From Cereibacter azotoformans (GTDB lineage: Bacteria; Pseudomonadota; Alphaproteobacteria; Rhodobacterales; Rhodobacteraceae), in the NCBI GenBank assembly GCA_017599285.1, contig JAGFXX010000001.1:868001-932000 (forward strand): a stretch of 64,000 bases of DNA. Direction: 5' to 3'. The translations under genes and the position numbers were made by a program. The notes under the pieces are model-generated. The model was not told the origin of the DNA. It saw only the letters and a program-made list of their open reading frames with translations, and ran no database searches. Positions 27,981 to 36,472 of the stretch are shown here, piece after piece. Within the stretch, counting starts at the first letter, position 1. The number at the start of each line of letters is the position of its first letter.

Positions 27981-28655
27981 TCAGTCGGGCAGCGATCCGG
28001 TCGTCACCACGAACTCGAGCGAGCTGAGGATGTCGGCGGACAGCGCCTGCCGCGCGCCCTCGGGATCCCGCCGCGTCAGGGCTGCCACGAGCGCCGCATG
28101 GTGCTTCTCGGCCGCGCCGGTCGAAAAACGCCGGGCCGCGCGCAGGTCGAGGTTGAAGATCGGCCCGACCTTCAGCCAGAGCCCCTCGATGATCGACAGC
28201 AGCACCGGCGAGCCGGCCGCCTCGTAGATAGCGAAATGCAGCTCCTTGTTCAGCCGCAGCGAGTCGTCGCTTCCGCCTTCGGGGGCGAGCGTCGCCTGCC
28301 GGAAGGCCGCGTCGAGCCGGCCGATGGCGGCCAGCTGCCCGGCGGTGCAGCGGGTGGCGGCCTCGGCCACGGCATAGCCCTCGATCTCGATCCGGATCCG
28401 TGTCAGCTCGCGCAGCTTCGCCACCGTCATCAGCGGCACGGTGATCGCCCGGTTGGCATGGACCGTCAGCGCGCCATCGGCGACCAGCCGCGCCACCGCC
28501 TCGCGGACAGGCATCATCGAAACGCCCAGCGCCTCGGCCACGGTGCGCAGCGACAGGCGCTCGCCCGGCTGCAGCTTGCCCGCGATCAAGAGCTGGCACA
28601 GTTCGTTGTAGATGCGCTCTCCCATGGTGACGCGCTCGATCTGGCCGATGCTCAT
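27981..28655 (-). CDS. GntR family transcriptional regulator, FCD subfamily
   Basis: A 224-residue regulator. The N-terminal winged helix (GERIYNELCQLLIAGKLQPGERLSLRTVAEALGVSMMPVREAVARLVADGAL) is followed by an FCD ligand domain with likely metal-binding His/Asp positions (RLNKELHFAIYEAAGSP, EKHHAALVAALTRRD). FCD regulators usually respond to carboxylic acids, fitting the divergent CoA-transferase operon. The start at 28655 is the first Met before the conserved region; the ribosome-binding site is poor and Met at 28625 is an alternative. The regulator probably acts on the 213-nt divergent region, where a palindrome lies. Confidence 0.87.
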   Translation of the reverse strand: MSIGQIERVTMGERIYNELCQLLIAGKLQPGERLSLRTVAEALGVSMMPVREAVARLVADGALTVHANRAITVPLMTVAKLRELTRIRIEIEGYAVAEAATRCTAGQLAAIGRLDAAFRQATLAPEGGSDDSLRLNKELHFAIYEAAGSPVLLSIIEGLWLKVGPIFNLDLRAARRFSTGAAEKHHAALVAALTRRDPEGARQALSADILSSLEFVVTTGSLPD

Positions 28656-28744
28656 GATCGGAGAGTGCTGACCCTGTGACTTCCGCCCCGCCACGTCCTG
28701 TCCTCGCGCCAGTGGTGATCCCGCATCGCATCGCCTTGGGGCCA

Positions 28745-28792
28745 GTTCAAGCGGAAGTGGCGCGGCGGCCTGACGCTCATTCCCGCTTGAAC
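28745..28792. repeat. 10-bp inverted repeat in GntR/CoA-transferase intergenic region
   Basis: GTTCAAGCGG (28745-28754) and its exact reverse complement CCGCTTGAAC (28783-28792), 28 nt apart. It may be an operator pair or an RNA hairpin; no family-specific consensus fits clearly. Confidence 0.45.
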
Positions 28793-28811
28793 CCGGCGTC
28801 AACTCGTGCAA

Positions 28812-28823
28812 CCGTGATCACGG
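28812..28823. promoter_or_regulatory. Perfect palindrome, candidate GntR-family operator
   Basis: CCGTGATCACGG is a perfect 12-bp palindrome centred about 51 nt upstream of the CoA-transferase start, in the region shared with the divergent GntR regulator. Size and symmetry suit a dimeric winged-helix repressor; assignment is by position. Confidence 0.4.
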
Positions 28824-28868
28824 ATCGCAGTTATCCTGCACCATTGCATGACCCACCCGAGGAACTCA

Positions 28869-30467
28869 ATGTCCAAGATCATGTCGGCGACAGATGCCAT
28901 CGCGCTGATTCCCGACGGATGCACGCTGGGCGTGACCGGGACGGGACCGGCGCTTGAGCCGGATCTTCTGCTGGCCACGCTCGAGCAGCGCTTCCTGACC
29001 GAGGGCCGGCCGGGCGCGCTCTCGCTCTTCCTGCCGATGCTGCCGGGGGACCGGAAGGGCGAGGGCGGCCTGAACAGCTTTGCCCACAAGGGCATGATGC
29101 GGCAGGTCATGGGCGCCTCGTTCAGCCGCGCGCGCCATCCGGCCTTCCTCGACATCATGGAGACCGGCGAGGTCGAAGGCTACATCACCGGCATGGGCAC
29201 GATGATCCAGATCCTGACCGCGACCGGATCGGGCAAGCCGGGGGTGGTGACGAAGGTGGGGCTGGGCACCTTCATCGATCCCCGCCACGGCGGCGGCGCG
29301 ATGAACGCGGCCTCGGTCAGCCCGCCGGTGCGGCTGATCGAGATCGAGGGCGAGGAGATGCTGTTCTATCCCGCCCAGAAGATCGACGTGGCGCTGATCC
29401 GCGGCACCACCGCCGACGAGAACGGCTATGTCAGCTTCGAGGAAGAGACGAACACGCTGGGCGCGGTCGAGATGGCGCTGGCCTGCAAGGCCTCGGGCGG
29501 GACGGTCATCGTGCAGGTGAAAAGGGTGGCGCGGGCCGGCAGTCTCGATCCCCGCACGGTGCGGATCCCGGGGCCGCTGATCGACGCCATCGTGGTGCAT
29601 CCGGCGCAGACGCAGCTGTCGCCGATGATGGCCGATCCCGCGCATGGCTGGAATCCCTTCCTGGCCGGTGCGCTGAAGCGCCCGCTCGACGACATCCGGC
29701 CGCTGCCGCTGTCGGCGGAAAAGGCGCTGCTGCGCCGCGCCGCGCTGGAGCTGCGCGAGGGCGACGTGATCAACCTTGGGGCGGGCGTGGCCACGCGTCT
29801 GCCGATCGTCGCGCTCGAGGAGGGCATCCTCGACCGCGTCACCTTCACCAACGAGCACGGCATCTTTGGCGGGCTGATGGCTACGGCCGTCGGCGGCTCC
29901 TTCGTGCCCGCCTTCAACGCCGATGCGATCATGGATTCGGTCTTCCAGTTCAACTTCTACGACGGGGGCGGGCTCGACGTCACCTTCCTCGGGATCGGGC
30001 AGGTCGATGGCTCGGGCAACCTCAACGTCAGCCGCTTCGGCGCCGAGGTGAACGGGCCGGGCGGCTTCATCAACATCACCTCGAAGACCCGGCGCATCGT
30101 CTTCTGCGGCACGCTGACCAGCGGCGGCCTGCGCAGCCGGATCGACGAGGGCCGGCTTCGGATCGAGCAGGAGGGCCGCTTTGGCAAGTTCGTCCCCCGC
30201 GTCGAGGAGGTGACCTTCAACGCGGCCGAGGCGAGGGCGCGCGGGCAGGAGGTGCTTTACATCACCGATCGCGCGGTCTTCCGCCTGGGCGAGACCGGCC
30301 CCGAGCTGATCGAGATCGCGCCCGGGATCGACCTCGACCGCGACATCCGCAGCCGCGTGGGCTTCGAGCTTGCCGTGTCGCCGCGGCTCTCGGTCATGGC
30401 GGAGGCGCTGTTCCGCGAGCCGCTGCTGGGCCTTGCCTCGAGCCTGCCGAAAGGAGACCGCGCGTGA
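28869..30467 (+). CDS. Acyl-CoA:carboxylate CoA-transferase, fused alpha-beta (YdiF-like)
   Basis: A 532-residue family I CoA-transferase with both domains in one chain (separate subunits in ScoA/ScoB). The alpha half opens SKIMSATDAIALIPDGCTLGVTGTG. The beta half contains the active-site glutamate in TFTNEHGIFGG, followed by the glycine-rich FYDGGGLDVTFLGIGQVDGSGNLNVSRFG. The reaction transfers CoA from a donor such as acetyl-CoA to an organic acid. ATG at 28869 has CGAGG 7 nt upstream. The SDR gene follows with a 4-nt overlap. A paralogue lies at 44048 in the same island. Confidence 0.9.
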   Translation: MSKIMSATDAIALIPDGCTLGVTGTGPALEPDLLLATLEQRFLTEGRPGALSLFLPMLPGDRKGEGGLNSFAHKGMMRQVMGASFSRARHPAFLDIMETGEVEGYITGMGTMIQILTATGSGKPGVVTKVGLGTFIDPRHGGGAMNAASVSPPVRLIEIEGEEMLFYPAQKIDVALIRGTTADENGYVSFEEETNTLGAVEMALACKASGGTVIVQVKRVARAGSLDPRTVRIPGPLIDAIVVHPAQTQLSPMMADPAHGWNPFLAGALKRPLDDIRPLPLSAEKALLRRAALELREGDVINLGAGVATRLPIVALEEGILDRVTFTNEHGIFGGLMATAVGGSFVPAFNADAIMDSVFQFNFYDGGGLDVTFLGIGQVDGSGNLNVSRFGAEVNGPGGFINITSKTRRIVFCGTLTSGGLRSRIDEGRLRIEQEGRFGKFVPRVEEVTFNAAEARARGQEVLYITDRAVFRLGETGPELIEIAPGIDLDRDIRSRVGFELAVSPRLSVMAEALFREPLLGLASSLPKGDRA

Positions 30468-31228
30468 AGATCTTCGACCTTGCGGGGAAGACCGCGATCG
30501 TCACCGGCGGGAATGGCGGCATCGGGCTTGCGATGGCGCGCGGGCTGGCCGAGGCCGGGGCGCAGGTCGTCCTGATGGGGCGCGACGGCGCCAAGGGCGC
30601 GGCGGCGGTCGGCGCGCTCGAAAAGGACGGTCTGGCGGCCCATTTCGTCGAGGTGGATGTCACGGCCGAAGACCGGGTGGCGGCGGCGGTCGAGGAGGCC
30701 GCGCGGATCGGCGGGCGGATCGACATCCTGGTGAACAATGCCGGCATCGCGATCCGCAAGCTGCCGCAGGACTACACGCTCGAGGACTGGCACAAGGTGC
30801 TGGACACGAACCTCACCAGCGCCTTCCTCATGTCGCAGGCGGTCTATCCGGCGCTCTGCAGGGCGGGGGGTGGCAAGATCATCAACATCGCCTCGGTGCT
30901 CGCCCTGCTGGGGGCGCCCTTCTCGGTGGCCTATTCGGCCAGCAAGGGGGGCCTCGTGCAGTTCACCCGCGCGCTCGCGACGGCCTGGGCGCCGGACAAC
31001 ATCCAGGTGAACGCGATCCTGCCCGGCTGGATCGAGACCGAGCTGACCGTGCAGGCGCGCGCGCAGGTGCCGGGGCTGAACGATAACGTCCTGTCGCGGA
31101 CGCCCGCGCGGCGCTGGGGCGCGCCCGGCGACTTTGCCGGCCCCGCCGTCTTCCTGGCCTCCTCCGCGTCGGATTTCGTGACCGGCGCGTCTCTGGTCGT
31201 GGACGGTGGCTTCACCGTCCAGGGCTGA
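30464..31228 (+). CDS. Short-chain dehydrogenase/reductase
   Basis: A 254-residue classical SDR. The cofactor loop is VTGGNGGIGLAMARGLAEAG, NNAG is present (LVNNAGIAIRK), and the catalytic Ser, Tyr, Lys are in INIASVLALLGAPFSVAYSASKGGLV (YSASK). It ends VVDGGFTVQG, typical of this group. It likely oxidises a hydroxyacyl or sugar-type alcohol with NAD(P). The GTG start at 30464 overlaps the CoA-transferase stop (GTGA), so the two are co-translated. The gene's 3' end encodes an 8-bp hairpin (31201-31220). Confidence 0.9.
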   Translation: MKIFDLAGKTAIVTGGNGGIGLAMARGLAEAGAQVVLMGRDGAKGAAAVGALEKDGLAAHFVEVDVTAEDRVAAAVEEAARIGGRIDILVNNAGIAIRKLPQDYTLEDWHKVLDTNLTSAFLMSQAVYPALCRAGGGKIINIASVLALLGAPFSVAYSASKGGLVQFTRALATAWAPDNIQVNAILPGWIETELTVQARAQVPGLNDNVLSRTPARRWGAPGDFAGPAVFLASSASDFVTGASLVVDGGFTVQG

Positions 31229-31458
31229 CGCCGCGGCGTCCCCGCCGATGCGAGGGGCGACCATCGGCTCGGTCAGCAGGGCGCTCCGCACGCCCGCGAT
31301 ACCGAGGCTGGTTCTGGCCTTCGACACCGGGACGGCGGCGGTGAAGCTGACGCGCGTTTCACGCCCGACGCTCCGGCGGGCCATGAGGCGGCCGCGGCAC
31401 GCCTGCCCGACGCCGATTGCCGGGGCGCAGGATCCCTTTGCCTGTCGAGGAGAGACCC

Positions 31459-32424
31459 ATGAACGACCATGCGCCCCCCGAGGTGCTGACCGAGGAGGAG
31501 CTGCGCGCGACCTGCCTGCGCCTGCGCAACTGGGGCCGCTGGGGTCCCGAGGATCAGCGCGGCACGGTCAACCATGTGACGCCCGAGATGGTGTTCGCGG
31601 CCAGCCGGCTCGTCCGCACCGGGCAGAGCTTCTCGCTCGCCATGCCCTTCGACCAGAACGGGCCGCAGACCGGGCGGCGCGGACGGCACAATCCGGTCCA
31701 CTACATGATCCAGTCCGGCACGGACGCCCATTCCGGCTGCCAGGACGCCGACGGGCTGCGCTATGCCGACGATGCGGTGCTCATGCCGACGCAATGCGGC
31801 ACGCAATGGGACGCGCTGAGCCACGTCTTTTATGACGAGCACATGTACAACGGCTTCGACCTGCGGCTGGTCAGCTCGCGCGGCGCCGAGCGCTGCGGGA
31901 TCGAGCATGTCAGCGACCGCATGGCCGGGCGGGGCGTGCTGCTGGACGTGGCGGGGCATCTGGGCGTCGCGGCGCTCGAGGACGGCTTTCCGATCCGCGC
32001 CGCCCTGCTTGAGGCGGTGGCCGAGGCGCAGGGAACCGTCGTGGGGGCGGGGGATTTCCTGCTGGTCCGCACGGGGCAGCTCGGGCGGTGTCTGGACAGC
32101 GGCGACTGGGGCACCTTTGCGGGCGGCGCCGCTCCGGGGCTTGCCTTCGACACGCTGGACTGGATCCAGGAGAGGTGCCTCGCCGCCGTCTGCAGCGACA
32201 CCTTCGCCGTCGAGGTCCGCCCCGAGGCGACGCGGACCATCCGCCGGCCCTGGCACTGGGTCGCGATCCCGAACATGGGCCTCTCGGTCGGCGAGATCTT
32301 CGTGCTCGATCCGCTGGCCGAGGCCTGCCGCGCCGACGGGCACTTCGATTTCCTCTTCGTCGCGCCGCCGCTGCCGATCACGGGCGCGGTGGGCTCGCCC
32401 GTCAACCCGATGGCGCTGCGCTGA
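31459..32424 (+). CDS. Cyclase-family metal-dependent hydrolase (kynurenine-formamidase-like fold)
   Basis: A 321-residue protein of the cyclase family (PF04199), which contains formamidases, isatin hydrolases and related amide or lactone hydrolases. Visible segments are RWGPEDQRGTVNHVTPE, LPTQ-like QCGTQWDALSHVFYDE and FLLVRTGQL. The usual family motif HxGTHxDxPxH reads QCGTQWDALSH here: Asp and the last His are kept, the first His and Thr-His are replaced, as in a known subfamily. The substrate is unknown. ATG at 31459 has GAGGAGAG upstream. Its stop directly abuts the convergent DctM stop; 230 nt upstream separate it from the SDR gene, with no clear feature. Confidence 0.8.
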   Translation: MNDHAPPEVLTEEELRATCLRLRNWGRWGPEDQRGTVNHVTPEMVFAASRLVRTGQSFSLAMPFDQNGPQTGRRGRHNPVHYMIQSGTDAHSGCQDADGLRYADDAVLMPTQCGTQWDALSHVFYDEHMYNGFDLRLVSSRGAERCGIEHVSDRMAGRGVLLDVAGHLGVAALEDGFPIRAALLEAVAEAQGTVVGAGDFLLVRTGQLGRCLDSGDWGTFAGGAAPGLAFDTLDWIQERCLAAVCSDTFAVEVRPEATRTIRRPWHWVAIPNMGLSVGEIFVLDPLAEACRADGHFDFLFVAPPLPITGAVGSPVNPMALR

Positions 32425-33747
32425 TCAGAAGCCCACGATCCGGTCCGGCAGCCAGGTCGCGGTGCCGGGCAGGGCGGCGACGATGGCCAGCACCACGAGT
32501 TGGCAGAGGATGAAGGGCAGCACGCCGCGATACATGTGCGCATAGCCCATCTCGGGCGGCGCGATGGAGCGCAGGTAGAAGATCGCCGGCGCCATCGGCG
32601 GGGTCAGATAGGAGGTCTGGATCACCACGATGGCCATGACCCCGAACCACAGCGGATCGATGCCGAACTGGGTCAGGATCGGCAGGAAGATCGGAATGGT
32701 GATCAGCACCACCGACACCCAGTCGAGCAGCGCGCCGAGGATGAAGATCAGCAGAAGCAGGAAGGCCGTGACCAGCGCCGGCGACATGTCCGAGGATTGC
32801 ACGATGCCGGTGATCAGCTGCTGCCCGCCGAGCACCCGGAAGATGCTGGTGAACATCGTCCCCCCGGCCACGATCAGCAGCACCATGCAGTTGATCCCGA
32901 CCGTCTGGCGCAGGGCCTCGTAGAAGCGCCGCCAGGTGAAGGTGCGATAGGCCAGCGCCAGAAGCACCGTGCCGAGCGCGCCGATGCCCGCGGCCTCGGT
33001 CGGCGAGGCGATGCCGGCAAGGATCGCGCCGATGGTCGAGACGACGAGCAGGATCGGCGGGATCAGCGCGGCGAGCGTCATGCGCAGAAGCGCGAGCCCG
33101 CCCGGCTCCTGCCCGGTCACCCTGCGCGGCGGGGCGCTCTCGGGCCGCAGCCGCGCGCGCAGGTAGATGTAGCCCAGAAACAGCATGACCATCAGCGCGC
33201 CGGGCAGGATGATCCCCGCCATCACCTTGCCGATCGAAAGATTGGCCGAATTGGCGTAGATCACCACCACGATCGAGGGCGGAATGATCGTGCCGAGCGA
33301 TCCGCCGGCGCAGATCGTGCCGGCGATCAACCCCTTGTCGTAGCCCGCCCGCATCATGGCCGGGATGGCCATCAGCCCCACCAGCGCCTCGACCGCACCC
33401 ACGATGCCCGTCCCCGCAGCAAAGAGCGCGCACATCGCGACCGTGGCCAGCGCGAGGCCCCCGCGCACCCGGCGGAACAGGAGCGACATGACCTCGTAGA
33501 GCCGCTCGGCCACGCTCGACCGTTCCAGCATCGCGCCCATGAAGATGAACATCGGGATCGCGGCCAGCGTGTAGTTCGTGGTGATGCTGTCGAGAAACCT
33601 GAAGGCCTGCGAGGCAATCGTCGGGCCGAAGAAGAGATAGCCGAAGCCGAACGAGACGACGATCAGGCTGAAGGCGACCGGCAGGCCGAGAAAGATCAAC
33701 AGGAACAGCGCCGGAAACATCAGGGCGGACAGGATCGGATCACCCAT
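32425..33747 (-). CDS. TRAP transporter large permease (DctM family)
   Basis: A 440-residue membrane protein with some twelve hydrophobic helices. It shows DctM hallmarks: LIFLGLPVAFSLI near the N-terminus, SLGTIIPPSIVVVIYA, GIASPTEAAGIGALGTVLLALAYR and LTPPMAPAIFYLRS near the end. DctM carries the Na+-coupled transport path in tripartite TRAP systems and needs a DctQ subunit and a DctP binding protein. Here no intact dctQ precedes it, only a 15-codon remnant-like ORF, and the nearest DctP is divergent at 34998. The complex is therefore probably incomplete unless a DctQ from elsewhere serves it. Confidence 0.92.
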   Translation of the reverse strand: MGDPILSALMFPALFLLIFLGLPVAFSLIVVSFGFGYLFFGPTIASQAFRFLDSITTNYTLAAIPMFIFMGAMLERSSVAERLYEVMSLLFRRVRGGLALATVAMCALFAAGTGIVGAVEALVGLMAIPAMMRAGYDKGLIAGTICAGGSLGTIIPPSIVVVIYANSANLSIGKVMAGIILPGALMVMLFLGYIYLRARLRPESAPPRRVTGQEPGGLALLRMTLAALIPPILLVVSTIGAILAGIASPTEAAGIGALGTVLLALAYRTFTWRRFYEALRQTVGINCMVLLIVAGGTMFTSIFRVLGGQQLITGIVQSSDMSPALVTAFLLLLIFILGALLDWVSVVLITIPIFLPILTQFGIDPLWFGVMAIVVIQTSYLTPPMAPAIFYLRSIAPPEMGYAHMYRGVLPFILCQLVVLAIVAALPGTATWLPDRIVGF

Positions 33748-33787
33748 CGCGCCGCACTCCGGGGGCGGTCATCGCATCGGTCGGCAT
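33740..33787 (-). pseudogene. 15-codon ORF, possible internally deleted dctQ
   Basis: A good ribosome-binding site (AAAGGA, 6 nt before the ATG at 33787) opens MPTDAMTAPGVRRDG, which ends 8 nt inside the DctM gene. In normal TRAP operons a dctQ of about 160-180 codons fills this position and its stop overlaps dctM in the same way. The start and end look like the two tips of such a gene with the middle lost. It could equally be a plain coupling leader. Confidence 0.35.
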
Positions 33788-33814
33788 GGAGGTTCCTTTG
33801 TCGGAGGGGCAGGG

Positions 33815-34738
33815 TCAAAGCCGGTAGAAGCGGACCGCGTTGTCGTGGAACAGCGCCTGCTGCTCGGGCAGCGGGCGCGGCGCGAGGATCTCGAGGAAGG
33901 CGTCGAAGAGGGTGGCGAGGCTGCTCTTGAGGCCATCGACCGGGAAGTTGCTGGCGAACATGCAGCGGTCAGGGCCGAAGATCCCGATGGCCTCGTTCAC
34001 GATCGGGCGGAGGCTCTCGACCGTCCAATGATGATCGACCATGCCGAGACCCGAGATCTTCAGATGCACATGCGGCAGCGCCGCCAGCGCCGCCATCCCG
34101 TCGCGCCAGCGCGCGAGGCCGCCGCTCTCGCGCTCGATGGGCATTCCGCAATGGTCGATGACAAGCGGCACCTCGGGCACCTCGGCCGCGATGCGGGCAA
34201 GCTCGGGCATCTGATGAGGATAAAGCTGGGCGTCGAACGACAGGCCCTGACGCGCCAGCGCCTCGTAGCCGCGCCGCCATGCGGGATCCGTCAGATAGTC
34301 GCCGCGCGGCGCCCATTGATAGGCAGGCGTATCGTGATGGCTGAGCAACATGCGGATGCCGCGCATGTTCGGGCTTGCGCAGTGGCGTTTCAGCTCGTCC
34401 TCGACCCCCGGCGCGTCCAGGTCGGAATGGGCGACGATGCCATGGGGAAAGCCCTCGGGCTGCGCATCCGCCACGGCCTGCGCGTAGCGCGTCTCGCCCA
34501 CCGGATCGGCGGGGTTCCAGCCGCATTGCAGATAGACCGATTTCTCGACCCGGAAGGGCGCCACATCGGCCAGGTAATCCTCGATCCGGTAGTTGCGCCG
34601 CAGAGGTGCCGAATTGCCATAAACCCGCTGCCGCGGCGGCCCCTCCTGCAGCCAGGGATAGCTGTGGGCATCGAGATCCCAGATGTGGTGATGCGCATCG
34701 ACCTTGGGAAAGGCCCGGCGGCGCTCTTCGGTCGTCAT
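33815..34738 (-). CDS. Amidohydrolase-2 family protein (lactonase/decarboxylase-like)
   Basis: A 307-residue TIM-barrel metal hydrolase of the amidohydrolase-2 family. It opens PKVDAHHHIWDLDAHSYPWLQ, the metal-binding and family-defining motif, and later carries VIDHCGMPIE and CMFASNFPVDGLKSS. This pattern matches lactonases such as L-fucono-1,5-lactonase and the pyrone dicarboxylate hydrolase group. ATG at 34738 has GGGAGGAGG upstream. It leads the minus-strand unit with the TRAP permease, divergent from a DctP gene, so a lactone or cyclic acid may be the imported substrate (inference). Confidence 0.85.
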   Translation of the reverse strand: MTTEERRRAFPKVDAHHHIWDLDAHSYPWLQEGPPRQRVYGNSAPLRRNYRIEDYLADVAPFRVEKSVYLQCGWNPADPVGETRYAQAVADAQPEGFPHGIVAHSDLDAPGVEDELKRHCASPNMRGIRMLLSHHDTPAYQWAPRGDYLTDPAWRRGYEALARQGLSFDAQLYPHQMPELARIAAEVPEVPLVIDHCGMPIERESGGLARWRDGMAALAALPHVHLKISGLGMVDHHWTVESLRPIVNEAIGIFGPDRCMFASNFPVDGLKSSLATLFDAFLEILAPRPLPEQQALFHDNAVRFYRL

Positions 34739-34787
34739 GTCGGTCCTCCTCCCGAGCAGGTGGAGGCTAGCAGATTCGTCTTCCGCA

Positions 34788-34803
34788 ACGCAATCGGTTG
34801 CGT
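34788..34803. promoter_or_regulatory. LacI-type operator candidate, amidohydrolase side
   Basis: ACGCAATCGGTTGCGT is palindromic apart from one position and has the central CG typical of LacI/PurR-family operators. It lies 50-65 nt upstream of the amidohydrolase start. A LacI-family regulator is encoded in the same island at 47745. Confidence 0.6.
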
Positions 34804-34958
34804 GGCGGATCTGCCGATTTTCGCGCGCCGCTGGTGAACGCCTCGAAGAGCGCAGGCTTAAGGTATTTGAAATAAGGATATAAAAGTCCACTCAATGCGG
34901 CAGGGACGAAAGTGCTCTCGGGGTCTGTTCAGGTGGATTGGGTCGTGCTAGCGTATCA

Positions 34959-34974
34959 ATGCAAACGGTTGCGT
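34959..34974. promoter_or_regulatory. LacI-type operator candidate, DctP side
   Basis: ATGCAAACGGTTGCGT resembles the site at 34788 (GCAAnCGGTTGCGT in both) and has the central CG. It lies 24-39 nt upstream of the DctP start; a further half-site CCGTTGCA follows at 34977-34984. The position is suited to blocking transcription. Confidence 0.6.
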
Positions 34975-34997
34975 AGCCGTTGCAGGGAGGAACACAG

Positions 34998-36089
34998 ATG
35001 ACAGGTTTCACGAAGTGGCACAAAGCCACGCCGGTGGCCGCGGCCATCCTGCTGCTGGCGGGACCGGCTTCGGCGCAGGATCCGGTGACGTGGCGCATGA
35101 CCCATGCCTTTGCCGAGACATCCACCTTCTACCAGCTTTTCGCCTTGCCCTTCGCCGAGCGCGTCGCCCAACTGACGGACGGGCAGGTGGTGATCCAGCC
35201 CTATCCGGCGGGCGTCATCGCGCCCTCGTTCGAGGCCTATGACGCCGTTCTCGACGGGGCGGCGGATGCGGTGCAGTCCTCGGCCGTCAACATCGTGAAC
35301 CGCGATCCGGCGAATGCGCTGTTCAGCACCTTTCCCGGCGGCATGGGGCCCGAGGCGCTCTGGCAGTGGATGTGGTATGGCGGCGGCAGGGAGCTCCTGG
35401 CCGAACACCGGCGCGAGACGATGGACCTGCACGCGCTGCCCTGCGGGATGGGCGCGACCGAGCTTTTTGCGCAGTCCCACAAGCCGCTGAAGACGCTCGC
35501 CGGTTTCCAGGGCGTAAAGTTCCGCACCGTCGGCTCCTTCGCCGATGTGCTGACCGCCATCGGGGCCGCGCCCACGGTGGTGCCGGGCGACGAGGTCTAT
35601 ACGATGCTCGAACGCGGCGCCATCGACGCGGCCGAATGGGGCAGCCCCTCCGAGAACCTCAAGGCGGGGCTTCACGAGACCGCGAAATACATCATCTATC
35701 CGGGCGTCCATACCAACGCCTTCTTCCAGGAGTTCGCCGTCCGGGCCGAGCTGTGGGACGCGCTCTCGCCCGAGCTGCAGGGCAAGGTGACGGCCGCCTG
35801 CGAGCTGTCGTCGATGGACACGCTGGCCGCCTTCGACGCGCTCGACCGCAAGGCGTGGGCCGAGTTGAAGCAGGGCAACAACGAGATCGTCCGGCTCGAT
35901 GACGAGGTCGTGGAGCGCATCCGCGAAGAGGGCCGCAAGTGGATCTATGCCCGCGCCGACGAGGGCGATGCCTCCGGCAATCCCTGGGTGCGCAAGGTCG
36001 CGGAGTCCTACTTTGCCTTCTACGACGACTGGATCGGGAACACCTCGTTCCGCGCCGTCGATCATCGCGCCGAGCCTTCGGCGGACTAG
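34998..36089 (+). CDS. TRAP transporter substrate-binding protein (DctP family)
   Basis: A 363-residue periplasmic binding protein. The signal peptide is KWHKATPVAAAILLLAGPASA with cleavage before QDPVTW. The mature protein shows the DctP pattern: TWRMTHAFAE, FRTVGSFADVLTAIGAAPTVVPGDEVYTMLERGAIDAAEWGSPSENLKAGLHE. The long version (about 340 mature residues) and the WGSP-like ligand loop recall TRAP proteins for keto-acids or similar acids. GGAGG at 34984-34988 serves the ATG at 34998. A truncated dctQ follows; the only nearby DctM is on the other strand. Confidence 0.92.
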   Translation: MTGFTKWHKATPVAAAILLLAGPASAQDPVTWRMTHAFAETSTFYQLFALPFAERVAQLTDGQVVIQPYPAGVIAPSFEAYDAVLDGAADAVQSSAVNIVNRDPANALFSTFPGGMGPEALWQWMWYGGGRELLAEHRRETMDLHALPCGMGATELFAQSHKPLKTLAGFQGVKFRTVGSFADVLTAIGAAPTVVPGDEVYTMLERGAIDAAEWGSPSENLKAGLHETAKYIIYPGVHTNAFFQEFAVRAELWDALSPELQGKVTAACELSSMDTLAAFDALDRKAWAELKQGNNEIVRLDDEVVERIREEGRKWIYARADEGDASGNPWVRKVAESYFAFYDDWIGNTSFRAVDHRAEPSAD

Positions 36090-36115
36090 GCCCGGGACGC
36101 ACCGGGGAGGATGTC

Positions 36116-36352
36116 ATGACGGGATTTTTCACCATCGCGGACCGTCTTGCCGGCCTCCTGGTCGCGGTCGCCACGGTCATGCTGGCGGCCCTGATCTGCG
36201 TCAGCCTCTACGAGGTCTTTGCGCGCTACGTCCTGGCGGCGCCGACGGTCTGGGCCTTCTACGTCCCGATCGCGCTCGGCCTCTGGGCGCTCTGGCTGCA
36301 GTGCCTCGCCACCTGCCTGCGTCTCGGCCTGCAGGTCGCCCGTCCGGCCTGA
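36116..36352 (+). pseudogene. Truncated TRAP small permease (dctQ fragment)
   Basis: A 78-residue ORF, less than half the normal DctQ length. It starts normally (GGGGAGG before ATG; ADRLAGLLVAVATVMLAALICVSLYEVFARYVL is helix 1) and enters helix 2 (TVWAFYVPIALGLWALWLQCLATCL), then ends in unrelated LGLQVARPA. Two of the four expected helices are missing, and none of the three downstream frames restores them. Loss of the 3' half by deletion is the simplest reading. The 120 nt after it before the acyl-CoA dehydrogenase gene contain nothing recognisable. Confidence 0.7.
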
Positions 36353-36472
36353 GGCGGCACGCGCCCCCTTCCGCGCGCCACTCAGGCCCGCACCGGCCCC
36401 CTTGTGGGTGGCCGCTCTCCCCGCGCGGCCCTGTCCGCGACCGATCAGGATCCGCAAGACCAAGGAATGAAG

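Noticed and set aside
31229..31458. A possible gene fragment in the 230-nt gap before the cyclase gene
   Set aside because: Short open frames exist on both strands but none shows a start with ribosome-binding site or any recognisable domain.
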